NCBI GenBank assembly: GCA_013398275.1
Contig: VZSE01002180.1
Location: forward strand, 63,915 to 127,914
Direction of reading: 5' to 3'
Source of the DNA: Promerops cafer
Lineage: Eukaryota; Chordata; Aves; Passeriformes; Nectariniidae
DNA: 64,000 bases
Shown: in pieces, positions 50,001 through 61,284 of the stretch
Layout of the letters: every line of letters begins with the position of its first letter
Position numbering within the stretch: the first letter of the stretch is position 1
Made by a program: the position numbers and the translations under genes
Notes under the pieces: model-generated
What the model saw: the letters and a program-made list of their open reading frames with translations, nothing else
Databases searched by the model: none
What the model was told of the DNA's origin: nothing

Positions 50001-53000
50001 CTCTCAAATCTGCCTGCGGCTCTCCAGAGGCTGATTCCCAGCTCACAGTAGTGCTCACGGCATCCCACAGTGTCCATGCTTCCCACCTCCCAATGTTTTG
50101 TGAGGCCCTATCCCACAGCAGGAGGTAAGTACTGGGGATGGGTGCACCTCCCCACAGACCCAAGAGTCCTGGCCAGAGTCTCCAGCCAGTGGTGACTGTA
50201 CAGTTTCTCACTGCAAGCCACCTCCTGACTGTGTTGAGTGGAAGAGAGCCAGGTGGCTGATCATCAGCAAGGCTGCTCCAGCCAGCCCTGGGCAGGCCTG
50301 TGTGAGAGGCACCTAAGCAGCAGCTGTGGGAATCACACCTTGCACCTGAGCAGCATTCACCTTGTCAGCAGCTGAGCTGCCCATTGCCCATTTACTGCTG
50401 CGCTTGCTCCAACTCATTCCCTGGGGTGCTGTGAAGTGGGGCAGGGCTCACCTGAGCACAAGGCTGAGCCAGCAAGCTCTGGCCAGCCCAGAGCCCCAGG
50501 ATGTGTGTTTTCTGTTATTTGGTGGTTTGGCCTTTTTTTTTTTTCTGTGTGTTTTTTTTTCTTGCAGTGAACCCTGTGCTTTGCAGAGACTTGTCAGCAG
50601 GACAGAGACCTTGCAGCTTAGTGTGGGGGGAGCTGCCTGCCTCAGATTGCAGGCAGCAGCCTGGGTCACTGCTGAGCTGAAACAAGGTGCTGAGGGATGG
50701 AGCAACCTCAGCATGGGATGGAGACAATCCATCTCTGCCAGACCTGTCCCTTGCTGCAGCAGGGCAGCACCCCTGGCACAGGGGGCTGGATCCTGAGTGT
50801 GTCAGTGGGGAAGGGTCCCTGTGGCAGCACAGGGCTCTGCCCTGGCTCATGTGCATCCTTCCTGGCAGTAACCTAAATTTTGGACAGAACCAGGCCCAGT
50901 CCCATTGGGAATCATCAGTCTGGCTGCAGCAGCCACCCGTGGAGCATCCAGCCTCTCTCCCTGCTGGCAGTCATAGATGCTTGGCAGCATTTCGTGCTGG
51001 TGGTCACTTGTGTCCTCACACAAGCAGGAGGATTGCATGTTTTGGGATGCAGCCCTCAGCTGCTACCCACTGTCAAAAAGAGACCGTGTCCCTCTCCTGT
51101 CCTGGGGGTACCAGGATGTTTCCAGGGGCAGAGCACCCCACCCTGCAGCCCCCTCCTTCTCCTTGGAAATGCCTTTGAGTTGACTCAGGTGGCCCTGCTG
51201 CTTGGGCCTGACACCCCAGAATATGTCTGGGAAGACCCTTGCATGTGGTGTAAGATGCAGCTTTAAAAGCAGACTGAAGCTGTATTTTGTTTTTCCTCGC
51301 AAGGAATAAAGGATTGTCTCTGTAACAGTATTTATGAGAAATTACACCAAGCGGTGGGTCAGCTGAAGAGGCAGGTGGCCAGTGTATCTTTTCCAAATAC
51401 TTTTATATAACTCAGTGTCAAACCCATGTTTTTGTGGTTGGTGTATGTTCTTCATCAGCCTGGACTTTCCTGGGGTGTCTGTACAACCTTCTTCTCTATT
51501 AAGATAGAGAAGACATTGACATGGCCACATGGAGATTATTTTCATACAGTTTAGCTCAGGAGTGAAGCCTCAACCAAGAACAACCTCCCTGGAGAGCCAT
51601 CATCTTCTATAGGAGTTGTTGAAGTGCTTACCTGACTTGTCTTTCAGCTCAGTTTATTCACTTCTAGTTAAAGCCAGCCCTGAGCAGGGACCACCAAAAC
51701 AGAAATTAGATTACTAAAAGGGATTTGGAATAAATCCATCAAAAAGATACAGAGAAACAATGAAATACATTTATAAACCCAAGAGCTATTTTGAGGCTGA
51801 ATGGGCATGGGAACACTTATTAAAAAGACTCAGAAAACTAGCAAGTGAGGTAAAATGATTTTTAACATACTAAGAAACCTCTACCAGCAAGGGGGGAAAC
51901 ACTGTTGATTGCCAGCGCTTTTAGTCCCATGACACTTCCAAACACAAACATCCACCATTAAACTTTATTAATCCTCCCTTCTGGTTTCTGTGTGGGTCAT
52001 TTAGAATTACTTAATACTGAGCTTAGGGGAAAACCTAATAAGCCAACCACTAATCTTTGAACTTGGCATAATTCTCTCCTTCCTATTTCTCAACGTGTTC
52101 TGTCTTGTCTTGCCACCCCACTGAGACAGCCCTGGAGTGCTGGCAGAGGTGGCCAGTCCAGGCTCACACTGGCACCCAGGACACTGTGGCTGTGGCCAAG
52201 GGGCTGCAGTTTCCAAACAAACTGTTGTGGGAGAGATTTTGGGACTTGGAAATGAACCTCTCAGAAAGGGTAACCTGTGGTGAGAGGCTATTGCCAAGCC
52301 ACACTAAGACTGGGATCCTTGGAAAGTAACACAAGGAAATTAGACATGTATATCTTTGCTTTAAGCAATGGCACTATACTCTGCATGAAGCATGAGGCTA
52401 AAACATGTTTTACATGCAGATGAAAGCTTGACAGAACTTTCTCTCATTTCCAAAGTAGAAAAGCTTCCTGCCACGCCCCTAGGTGAGGGGACATAATATT
52501 GACCCTGGTGAAGGAAATCTCAAAGTCTGTCTTGGAAAAGAAAACAAGATTGCTCCTTCAGCTTATGCCAGGCTTAGTGCTAACAGTACTTTGTGCTTCT
52601 GTAATGTTGCATTTAGCAAAGTATCATTCAGGCTTTTAACCAGCCCTGGGAGAGTAGCCCCATCTCACAGCAGGGAGGAAACTGCTTTGCTAAGGCTGGG
52701 GACAGGGTGACTAAGGTGGCTCTTGGACATGGTCCTCTGCTGTGCTGCTCACCCTCTTCAGAGGTGAAGGTTAACCTGGTCACTCTTCTTCTTCTGCAGA
52801 TGGAACATAGAGAAAAGAGAAAGAATCCTAGTTTGAGATACAGAATTCTCCTGAGTGTCTCTCACGTACAAACTCACCCACAGTGCTGGGCAAGGATTTC
52901 AACCAAGTATTTTTGTCCCAACTAGCTGGATTTTATTTATGCCCCTTTTAGTCTGTTCCTTCCTCAAGATTAAAATAAAAACAACAACAAAAGTAAAAAT

Positions 53001-53140
53001 AAAGTACAAAGGTCTCAAGAGGGATCAACCTTTCCTCTCCCTGCTGCCTTTCCTGCAGAAATAGAAAATTCCTGCAGAATTTATCTTGGGAATGGAAAAG
53101 ACTGTAAAAAGCACGTTACCAAAGGTGAAAATCCTTGTGG
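44050..53140. other. intergenic sequence downstream of CKB, no gene recognised
   Basis: Moderately GC-rich DNA with many overlapping medium-length open frames on both strands (for example 45998-46555 + and 48876-49466 -). None resembles a protein family or has consistent splice structure. A TA dinucleotide tract lies at about 48237-48269, and T-rich runs lie at about 50535-50570. I looked for the MARK3 C-terminal exon expected on the - strand from the human order and did not find it. Confidence 0.6.
48237..48269. repeat. TA dinucleotide tract
   Basis: (TA)n interrupted once by GCAC in the middle. A simple repeat. Confidence 0.9.
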
Positions 53141-53148
53141 TCCACTCG

Positions 53149-53202
53149 CAGCTGGAGACCTTGGTCATTCCCAAAGCATGAGGAGAGCAAGGTCTCCAGC
53201 TG
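53149..53202. repeat. perfect 15-bp inverted repeat (hairpin-forming)
   Basis: The left arm CAGCTGGAGACCTTG (53149-53163) is the exact reverse complement of the right arm CAAGGTCTCCAGCTG (53188-53202), with a 24-base loop. A further GGAGACC at 53204-53210 can pair with the right arm instead. GCATGAGGAGAGCA occurs twice (53176-53189 and 53219-53232). No function is known to me. Confidence 0.85.
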
Positions 53203-53699
53203 AGGAGACCTCCCACCAGCATGAGGAGAGCATCAAAGGAGACCCCATCCTCCAGCCCAGCTCAGGACAGATCCCTGTGCCAACCCAGATGCTGGCAGCA
53301 ATATATCCCTACTAGAGATGTGGCTGAATCCTTGTCTGCAGCCCCCAGCCTCATTTTTTCAGGGACTGGGCTTTATCCTCCAGGTTTTGGCCATTTTGGG
53401 GGTGGGACCCTTTGTTCTCCATACCTTGGGGTGCTGGTGGTGGCAGGATGGGGCTTTGCTGCCCCAGGAGGGCTCAGAGGGCTTGGGAGGCAGCAGGAGA
53501 GGTTGCAGAGAGCAGGGGCCGCAGCAAGGGTCCACCCAAAGGAGCTCCAAGAAGGAAAGGGGGTAAAAACAGGGAAAAGCTGGGGAGAAATCTTGCAGGG
53601 TGAGAGCAGGGTCAGAAAGCCAAGGCCAGAGCTGAGCTGCCCTGGCAGACTGCGTTCCCTGTGTTCTCATGGAAACAGGAGCGATGCCCTCCAGCTTGG

Positions 53700-54190
53700 C
53701 TGTTTTCTCCGTTTATTTTTGAAGGCAGCTCCTGTCTCCGCAGAGGAGCGTTCCCGCAGCCCCTTCCCGGGGAGGAGCAGGGCGGCGCCGGCGGCACCGG
53801 AGGGGGAGCTGCCCCCGCGCCGGCCGAGCGTTATCTAATCGGGACGGCGGGGGAGCCCCATAAATGGCAGCACCAGCAAACCCCGGGCCCGCGAGCCGGG
53901 AGGCTCCGGAGGGCGGGGGTGGCTCCTGGGTCTGCTCTAGGTCAAAGTCACAGCCGGCGGAGCCCAGGAGCAGAGCTGCTGACTTTCGACTTCCCCTCTA
54001 CACTGAGCAGGCCAAGCATCCTCTAAATAAAAAGCCTCCCTTGGCCTCTGCGCAGGAAACAGCCGCATTTCGAGCAGCTGGGTCGAGCAAGAGACTTCCA
54101 AATCAGGGCATCCCAGTCCCGCCGCGGCCTCGGCGCTGCCTGCGTGCGAGCCTCAGTGCGGAGCGCTCGCTGCTCCCTGCGCTGGAAACG
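53700..54190. promoter_or_regulatory. orphan CpG-rich island with TATA-like and GATA motifs
   Basis: A sharp rise in CpG (GGCGGCGCCGGCGGCACCGG, GCGCCGGCCGAGCG, CCCGGGCCCGCGAGCCGGG) lies in otherwise ordinary intergenic DNA about 10 kb past CKB. It includes GTTATCTAAT (antisense GATA site, about 53830) and CCATAAATGG (about 53860). No gene is recognised on either side. It could be an unannotated promoter, an enhancer or a GC-rich relic. The 205-codon open frame ending here (53221-53838) is not convincing. Confidence 0.45.
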
Positions 54191-54229
54191 GGCGCCTGCC
54201 TGTTCCTATTAAAGGACATTGTTTAATCT

Positions 54230-57200
54230 CCAGCTGGGCTGATGCTCATGCAGGCTGGAAGCTGCAGCCCAGTAGAAATCCTTGGCAAGCATCATTAGGA
54301 CATCAGGTCTGTTTTGGGATGCCAAACAGGCTGGGTGCTGCTGCTACAGCCAAGGGTGCTGAGCCCCCTTCCCACTGCCTATGTGGTGCTTCCGTGGGGC
54401 AGCACCCCGGCCCTGCCCTGGGACAGACCCACACTGGAGTGGGATTGTGAGACCTGCGGGTCTGAGGGATGCTCTGTGAGCCTGGACGTCACTCTGCAGG
54501 TGACAAGACCATGAGTCAGGAGAGGGGGACGTGGCACCCTGAGGTCCGGCAGGACAAGCTCCACCACAGGGGTGACAGGTCAGGTGAGCACCCACCAGAT
54601 GCAGTGTACATTGAGGGGTCACAGCACACAGGTGCACCAGGAACCCCAGCACCTGGCTGGATTCGGGCTGGGCTCAGGGACGCTGGGCTTGGCAGGTGAA
54701 GGCTGCCTCCAGCACGGGCCGTGATCAAACAGTGCCAGCAGAAGGGCACAGTCCTTCACTGACCAGGGTTTCATGACCTCCAATTGCACCGCTTTCCGAG
54801 CCCAGGCTGACCCCACAGCAGCTGGTTGTGGACAGGATTCCACTTGCCTTTGAAGCTCTATTTCCAGACATTCACCTGCAGGCCACACACCTGGGGCCAC
54901 CATGAGTTACTGTAATTTGTGACTGACCTGTTTTAAACCACAAATGGTCCCTACTGTCACCTCAGTGTCCACCAAGCTGAGTGGGGCCAAACCTGACATG
55001 ATGTGTCCTGCAAAGGATTAGGGTTTCTGCTGATGTTTTCACCTCACTGAGGTGTAGCTTGGCCCAGAGGTTCACAAAAGCCATAGCTGATGCTTTCCAG
55101 GAGCAGTGAAAGGGGCAAAGCACTCCCTTGCCTTTTCCTATTTACACACCAAAGCATCAAACTTGGCCTTTAGCTCAGGCACAGCCAGGTCTGGCCACCA
55201 GTGCACTGAGCCATCTCCATCCCTCCTGTCTCCTCCTCCTCCCAGCTCTCCAGAGGCAGAGAGGGGTGCAGGCTCATCACAGGAGCACACGACTTTTTCC
55301 ACAGAAACAGATGCCTGCTTTAGCCAACACATTGTCTTTGTGTTGAGCTCGATCCCACCTATTCTGATTGTCACTGTTATTATTTCCATAACTGTTTTTC
55401 CTCCAGACTTCTGGCTCCAGGAACAAATTACTTCAGCCCTGCCCACTCCCAGGGCTGTGAGGCTTCAAAAGATGTCTGAAAGTCCTTCCTGGTGACAAGT
55501 GCTCCTTCCTTTGTATTCTCCAGGGACAATGTCTGCAGCATGTCACAGGTAGGGAGGAGCTGCCCAAGAGAGCAGGATCATGGCTGTGGCCATGGCAGGA
55601 GGGAGAGAGTTCTGACAGCCAGCTCAGGAACAGCTTGGGATGGGACAGGAGGGGAAGGGGTCATGCTCCTGGCTAGCACCAAACCAGAGGTGGCTTTGCT
55701 TCTTTGCCAAAGCAGAAAGCTTCTCTTGAATTCAAGCATATGACAATCTGAGCAGGAGCCTGTGCTCGAGACTTTTATGGATCACTGCAGGCTAAGAGAT
55801 TCACAAAACAGCTTGCTGCTTCCTTCAGCAGGGGAAGTGAGGCAGTCACAGTTATCCATCCAGGGTGACTTCAGCATGGATCCCCCAGCTCCCTCCCTGG
55901 CACATGCACAGGATACCCCGGGTCCAGCTGATGCAGGGGGCCATGCTTCAGCCATAGCCAGGGCTGTCAATGAGGTGCACAGTCCTCTTCAGCAGCTTCA
56001 AACAGACACCACCTCTGTACAGTGAAGATCTGAGGAACTTTCTGGCTCCCCAGAGACATCACCGGCTGACCCTCGGAGCTGACTGAATATTTATGACCTC
56101 CAGGAAGGACAGCAGCAGCTTGAACACAGGACAAGTAACCACAGGTCTGTGGTATTGCACTTCCTCCTAGTTCTTTGCTGAGCCTTATGACTATAAAACA
56201 AACCTGAAGGTCCTCCTTTCGTACTGTGAATCCCTTCTCCAGGAGAGAAAATTTCAGGAAGGTTTTCACAGTACTGTGAAAATGTATCACCTCGCTTTGC
56301 TGAGAAGAAAATTTGGGACCTTCTCAAACTACTCCACTTACATCTACCAACAGAGAGCTTTTGCTGTCCTACACGTCAGCCTGCCCGCACGCACCGCGGC
56401 GGCCAGAAAGAGATCTAACTTGAGCCTTGGGAAAGTCTGACTCCTACTCTTCCTGCCTTGTGACAGACACTTGTACAAGCTGCACCACTCCCTGTGTGTG
56501 AGAGAGCAGGACCTTCCCTTCCTCTTTCACACAGGCACTAGTCTTGGCCATGTGGAAGGGCAGCAGAAAAGCATCCAGACAGCCAAAGAAGAAGTTGGTT
56601 TAGCAACTAGACAAGAAACCAGGGCTCAGAAGTGTCCTGGCCCCAACCCAGCCTGTATTCAGACCAGAACAGAGAAATGAAACCAGCTGAGACAAGAAGA
56701 GACTTTTTGCTATCATCAGGCAGAGTTTTGTCCTTCACCTGCCTGCTCGCCGCTGTCCGGGGCAGCTACCACCCCTGCCAGCCACAGCTCTGCCATACAA
56801 GGTAAGACAGCAGCAGACCAGGGTGCTCTTCTGTGGAAAACCACACCTAGATAAGGATGTGCCAGTGGGGCTCTTGTTTCTTGTGGTGCTCCCCAGGACC
56901 TGCCAGGCTGGACCCTTGCTGCAGGCAGGGCTGACCATTGTGACCACGCACTGGTACTGGGTCCCTGTTTTGAGTGCTGGGAGGAGGAACAAGTGACTGT
57001 CCTAAAAACTGACCCAATCCTCCAGCAGTGCCTGAGAGAAGCGTGCCAAGGGAAGGAACTGCTGCTACTCCCTTTTTAAATCCATAGATCTATTCCACCT
57101 GCTTGAAAATAGAAGCCAAGATTAGATCACCCCAACCTTTCCTCCCCTAGATTTGCCTCCATTTCTGCTCAGTCTCCTGCATCTGGACATGGCCTGTTTA

Positions 57201-57610
57201 GGGACCCCCATCACCCACAAAGACAGATTTTAGTACCTTTCCCTGAATCTCAGCACACTCTAGGATTTTCCACATGGCAGCTGGTGAGTGGGATTGCTGG
57301 CAGGCCTTTTTGTCTCCGATGGCATCAAGGCTGAGCAGGGCTGTGTTCTAGCTCCTACTGGGTTTAACACCTCATTTCCTTTGCTGTCTGCCCCAGAAAC
57401 AGGAGGAAAGGAGGCTCTGTGCCCTTCAGGCTCAACAGCAAGTTGTACAGCATCACACAAGCACCAGCAGCTATGGGCTGAAGAACTGGTCTGGGAGCCC
57501 AGGCTTGCTAGTGACTGCAGACTCTTTGCACATACACTGATTTCTAAATGAGCGCAAGCAGCTCGTTGGGTCCTCCCAAGCTGCACAAATAGGGTCTATT
57601 TGTGAGCTGA
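54230..57610. other. intergenic sequence, no gene recognised
   Basis: Ordinary intergenic DNA with short overlapping open frames only. No repeat, RNA gene or splice-supported exon was recognised. A small CpG cluster (GCACGCACCGCGGCGGCC) lies near 56388-56405. Confidence 0.55.
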
Positions 57611-57621
57611 AGAAGCTGCTC

Positions 57622-57815
57622 ATAGAGTCAGAATGATTTGGGTTGGAAGGGACCTTAAAGACCATCTAGTTCCAACTCCCCTGCCATGGGCAGGGACACC
57701 TCCCATTAGACCAGGCTGCTCAAAGCCTCATCCAGCCTGGCCTCAAACTGTTCCAGAGACAGGGCATCCACAACTGGAGATGGCAACGTTTTCCATGGGC
57801 AACCTGTTTTTATGC
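57622..57815 (-). mobile_element. CR1 LINE 3' fragment, antisense to the window
   Basis: CATAGAGTCAGAATGATTTG, then GGTTGGAAGGGACCTTAAAG, then CTAGTTCCAACTCCCCTGCC and CTCATCCAGCCTGGCCT, is the reverse complement of the avian CR1 3' end. The copy is 5'-truncated after about 190 bases and is noncoding. Confidence 0.93.
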
Positions 57816-57819
57816 CTCT

Positions 57820-60800
57820 TGCACCAGAAGCCAGGCTGGAGGGTGCTTTGCAGCCAGGTGGGTGTTCAGTCCCCTTTGAGAAGAGACTGAGGCTTAGTTC
57901 TCAGCTTGAATGTCGTGCCAGCCTCGGTTAGTCACCATCAGGACTGGGGGTGCCTCCTCTTCTGCATTGCACTTCCACACCTACAGCCTGGCTGTGAGGC
58001 ACCCAGAAAATCCTCCAGTACAGCCAGTGTAACAGGTGCAATCAGCATAACCACAAATTTCAATGCAGCACCGTGCTGATCCAGAGCTTTACTTCCAGGC
58101 CTTTGGTTTTTCATTTAGCAGCATGTCTATCTTTGGTTCAGTCCCAATTTAGGACTTGTTTTCATCCCCTGCCTTCCCTGAACTCTGCTGCTAGATCAAT
58201 GAAACACAGCTTTGCAATGAAATGTGGAATGCTACTCCTTCCAAGCCAGAAAACTGGGAAAAGGCATCATCTGAGTGACAAGAAAAGGCAAGGATGAAAC
58301 ATTCTCTATTCTCACATGTTGTTGGAGGACAGAAGGGGAGGGTAAGGTAGAGGTAATAGTAAGTTAATGAGAAATTCTGGATGCTGGTTAAATAAACAGC
58401 ATGTGTCTGTCCCTATAAACCTTGGCTCTCATCCCTCTGCTTTATTTTTATCCTTGATGAATGCTTTTGTCACTGCCTTTACTTCTACTGCTTTGCAAAG
58501 GTGGTTCCACGTTTCCCCACTTCTTCAGCAGAATTAGCCAGACATAAGACCATTTTTTTTTCCTGACTATTTTGCATCATGCAACGCCCACCTTGGCAGA
58601 CCCAGCTCATAATGTCAGCGGTAGACAGAAAATTGGAGAAGCATCTTTGATATTTTAAGCTACCCAAGTTATTTGGTGCACAAACCAGAGCTCAGCTCCC
58701 TTTGCACCCAGCAGAATTCTCCCCTGTTCCATCAGGATTCACTCTGAGTGCAGCTCTGACCTAAAAAGTGACCTTTAAAGATGAGATGCCTCTTGGCCAG
58801 CAGCTCTGGTGCCCTGCTGTGAACTGTCACAGTTTTTGGGCTGGTTTCCCAGAGAAACAAGCCTCATGTAGCCACACACTGTGTGTGAGAACTTGGGCTG
58901 GTGTATGCTCAGTCTGTGCCCCGTGGAGCTGTGGCACCTGCAAGTGAGCAAGGCAGAGGGGTTGGAGAGAAACCTCCCTGCTTGTGCCCTGAGCAGAGCT
59001 CGGAGCAGGAACGAGCCCCTCCATGCAGCTCCTGTGGGCTGCAGCTTCACTCCAAGAGCTGTTTGTTCCAACAGACTGTGAGACAATATGGGAAACAGTG
59101 CACTGAGCTCCAGACTAAAATCCACACAAGCAAGGGGCCCTTTGAAGTGGTGCTCACTGAATTCTCTTCTGTCACTGGCAAGCTCTCACCACGTCTCCCT
59201 TTCCACCTTGCAATATTCATTCCCGTGTCTAAGTGGAGCTAAAGGGCAACCTGGGAGAAAAATGGATGTGATTTCCCACAGCAACATGGCCAGGACAAGC
59301 TTTTCCTCCTGCTTGTGGCAGCCTTGCAGAGAGAGCAGGCTGCTCCTGACAGCCCCAACAGCAGGACAGCCCTGCCCTGTCCATGAGCACCCAGAGGCCT
59401 CAGCCCCTCGCTGGGGTGTTCTGGTGATGTGCTCCTTGCCCATCTCTGCCCAGGCCCCCATGCACTACAGAATACACCCAATAAGGAGCATTCTGGTGAG
59501 GTGGTTGATTCCCTAATGAGAGGCCTGGAAAACACCACAGAAGCCATCTGAAGCCATCCAGAACTGATGACTCTCTTTCCCCCTATCCTAGGGACTGCTC
59601 TAAATTCTAGATTCATTACAGCCTTGACTTTAGCTGAGCTAAGCCATCCTGGTCTGGATTCACTTCAGCGACTGAACACTGAGGAGATCCCGTTGCTCTT
59701 GCCATGCTCTGCACCATGGACCAGCATGGAGATGCTTCAGGGACCCCAGAGCACCTGTACTCTTTCTCCAGCTAGAAAAGCACTCACAGGTCTGGTCTGT
59801 AGAGACTCATGGAGCTCTGACACCACAGGAACTCTTAAAAAGGGACTGTCCCTTGAAGCAAGACAGCTCAGAAGGGTTCAGCCAAGGCTTGTCTCTGGAG
59901 ATAAGGAGTAAGCAACAAGTTTTGGAAGCCAAGGATAAAGAGGTTCATCAAGGGGTCAGTTAGATAAAACCACTAAAATATATTTGACCTAACAAAGTTA
60001 CTCTGGTGGCTGCTCCCAGATCAGTGATGAGAAACAGAACTTCCCAACAGTAGTGCTTTTGCTGCTCCTGCTGCAGTCACACACAACAGGGTGGACCCTG
60101 TACATGCCTCTCACCACAACCAACACTCCAGGAATTGCCTTGGGAGGCTCAGAAAAGGGCTCAGCAGCAGCCCATGGTCCTGCAGGAAAGGAGGGGATGA
60201 GACACAGGACTCCTTCACAGAACAAGCACAGAGGAGCCTGAAATAAACAGCTTCTCCATTCCCACTTGCCACGTCCAAACACCCCAGTGATAAATATCAG
60301 TACCAGTCACTATTAATCCCACAACAGCAAAACTTGGATTACAATACAAGTGAAAGCTGGAGCAAAATATGTGATTTGAAAAAAGTTCCTGAGCAAATAA
60401 GGAAGTTACACTTCTTGCCTACTTGAAGCACATGTGACATGATTTGTCTGAAGAATAAAATAGACTGCAGGCATGGAAAATGCCAGGCACAAAGCTTTAG
60501 AGAGTTACTAATACTGTGGAATATAAATGGCAAGTGATCCCAGATTATTATAGAAAAGGCTGGCTGCAATTTACAGCCTTGATTAGACTGATTACTAAAG
60601 GATGAACAGCAAAATAACTTCACTAATTAAATTTCCAATGAGGAAACCAAAGGTTCTTACTCATAAAATGAGCTGCAAATGAATTTAAATATTCAATATG
60701 ACTTTTGCCCTTCTCAGCAGAAGAGCATGCTGCCTGACATGGTCATTTTCTAGGAAAGCAGACTGAACAAGGCTTAACAAAGAAGTGAAAAAAAAAAAAG

Positions 60801-60960
60801 GGCTTTGTAGCCCTATAGGTTTTCCATGGGAAAGGTAAAGCCCATTGTAACTACACTTCAGCTCAGACAGCAATACAAATTAATGGAAAAATAAATGTAT
60901 CATTAGGGTGTATTTAAAGTTGAAAAATACAGTTTCCATCACTATCTTGTGGTCAGTTTT
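57820..60960. other. intergenic sequence, no gene recognised
   Basis: No gene, RNA or repeat family was recognised. A run of A (60788-60800) and short open frames only. Confidence 0.55.
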
Positions 60961-61134
60961 CCTCCATAATGCTTTTAAGAGAAAGTTGTCCGAGCGGATG
61001 GTAACACGGATAGCCGATGAGAAATCGCACAGAGGGAGTGATCCATGGAGCTCTTTAAAAAAATTCCAAGGGAACCCCAGCCAGAGCTGTTTCTGCGTTT
61101 GGGAGACATCCTGTGGCTGCTGCCGACACTGCAC

Positions 61135-61200
61135 CGCCGTGCAGAAGGCACCGAACAGCTCGCCGTGCAGCTCGCCTCGCCGTGCAGAAGGGACCGAACA
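61135..61200. repeat. two direct copies of a 23-bp CpG-containing unit
   Basis: CGCCGTGCAGAAGGCACCGA continuing to 61157, and CGCCGTGCAGAAGGGACCGA continuing to 61200, differ at one base. A partial third copy (CTCGCCGTGCAGCTCGCC) lies between them. The unit directly abuts the tetranucleotide array. Confidence 0.85.
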
Positions 61201-61279
61201 TCCATCCATCCATCCATCCATCCATCCATCCATCCATCCATCCATCCATCCATCCATCCATCCATCCATCCATCCATCC
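61199..61279. repeat. (ATCC)n tetranucleotide microsatellite, about 20 perfect copies
   Basis: Uninterrupted CATC/ATCC repeats over 81 bases. The three frames read repeating His-Pro-Ser-Ile on + and Met-Asp-Gly-Trp on -, which is why long open frames appear here. They are artefacts. Perfection suggests a polymorphic tract. Confidence 0.97.
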
Positions 61280-61284
61280 CGGCA

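Noticed and set aside
53221..53838. 205-codon + strand open frame
   Set aside because: It runs into the CpG island, where stop codons are rare, is overlapped by open frames in other phases, and shows no domain or splice support.
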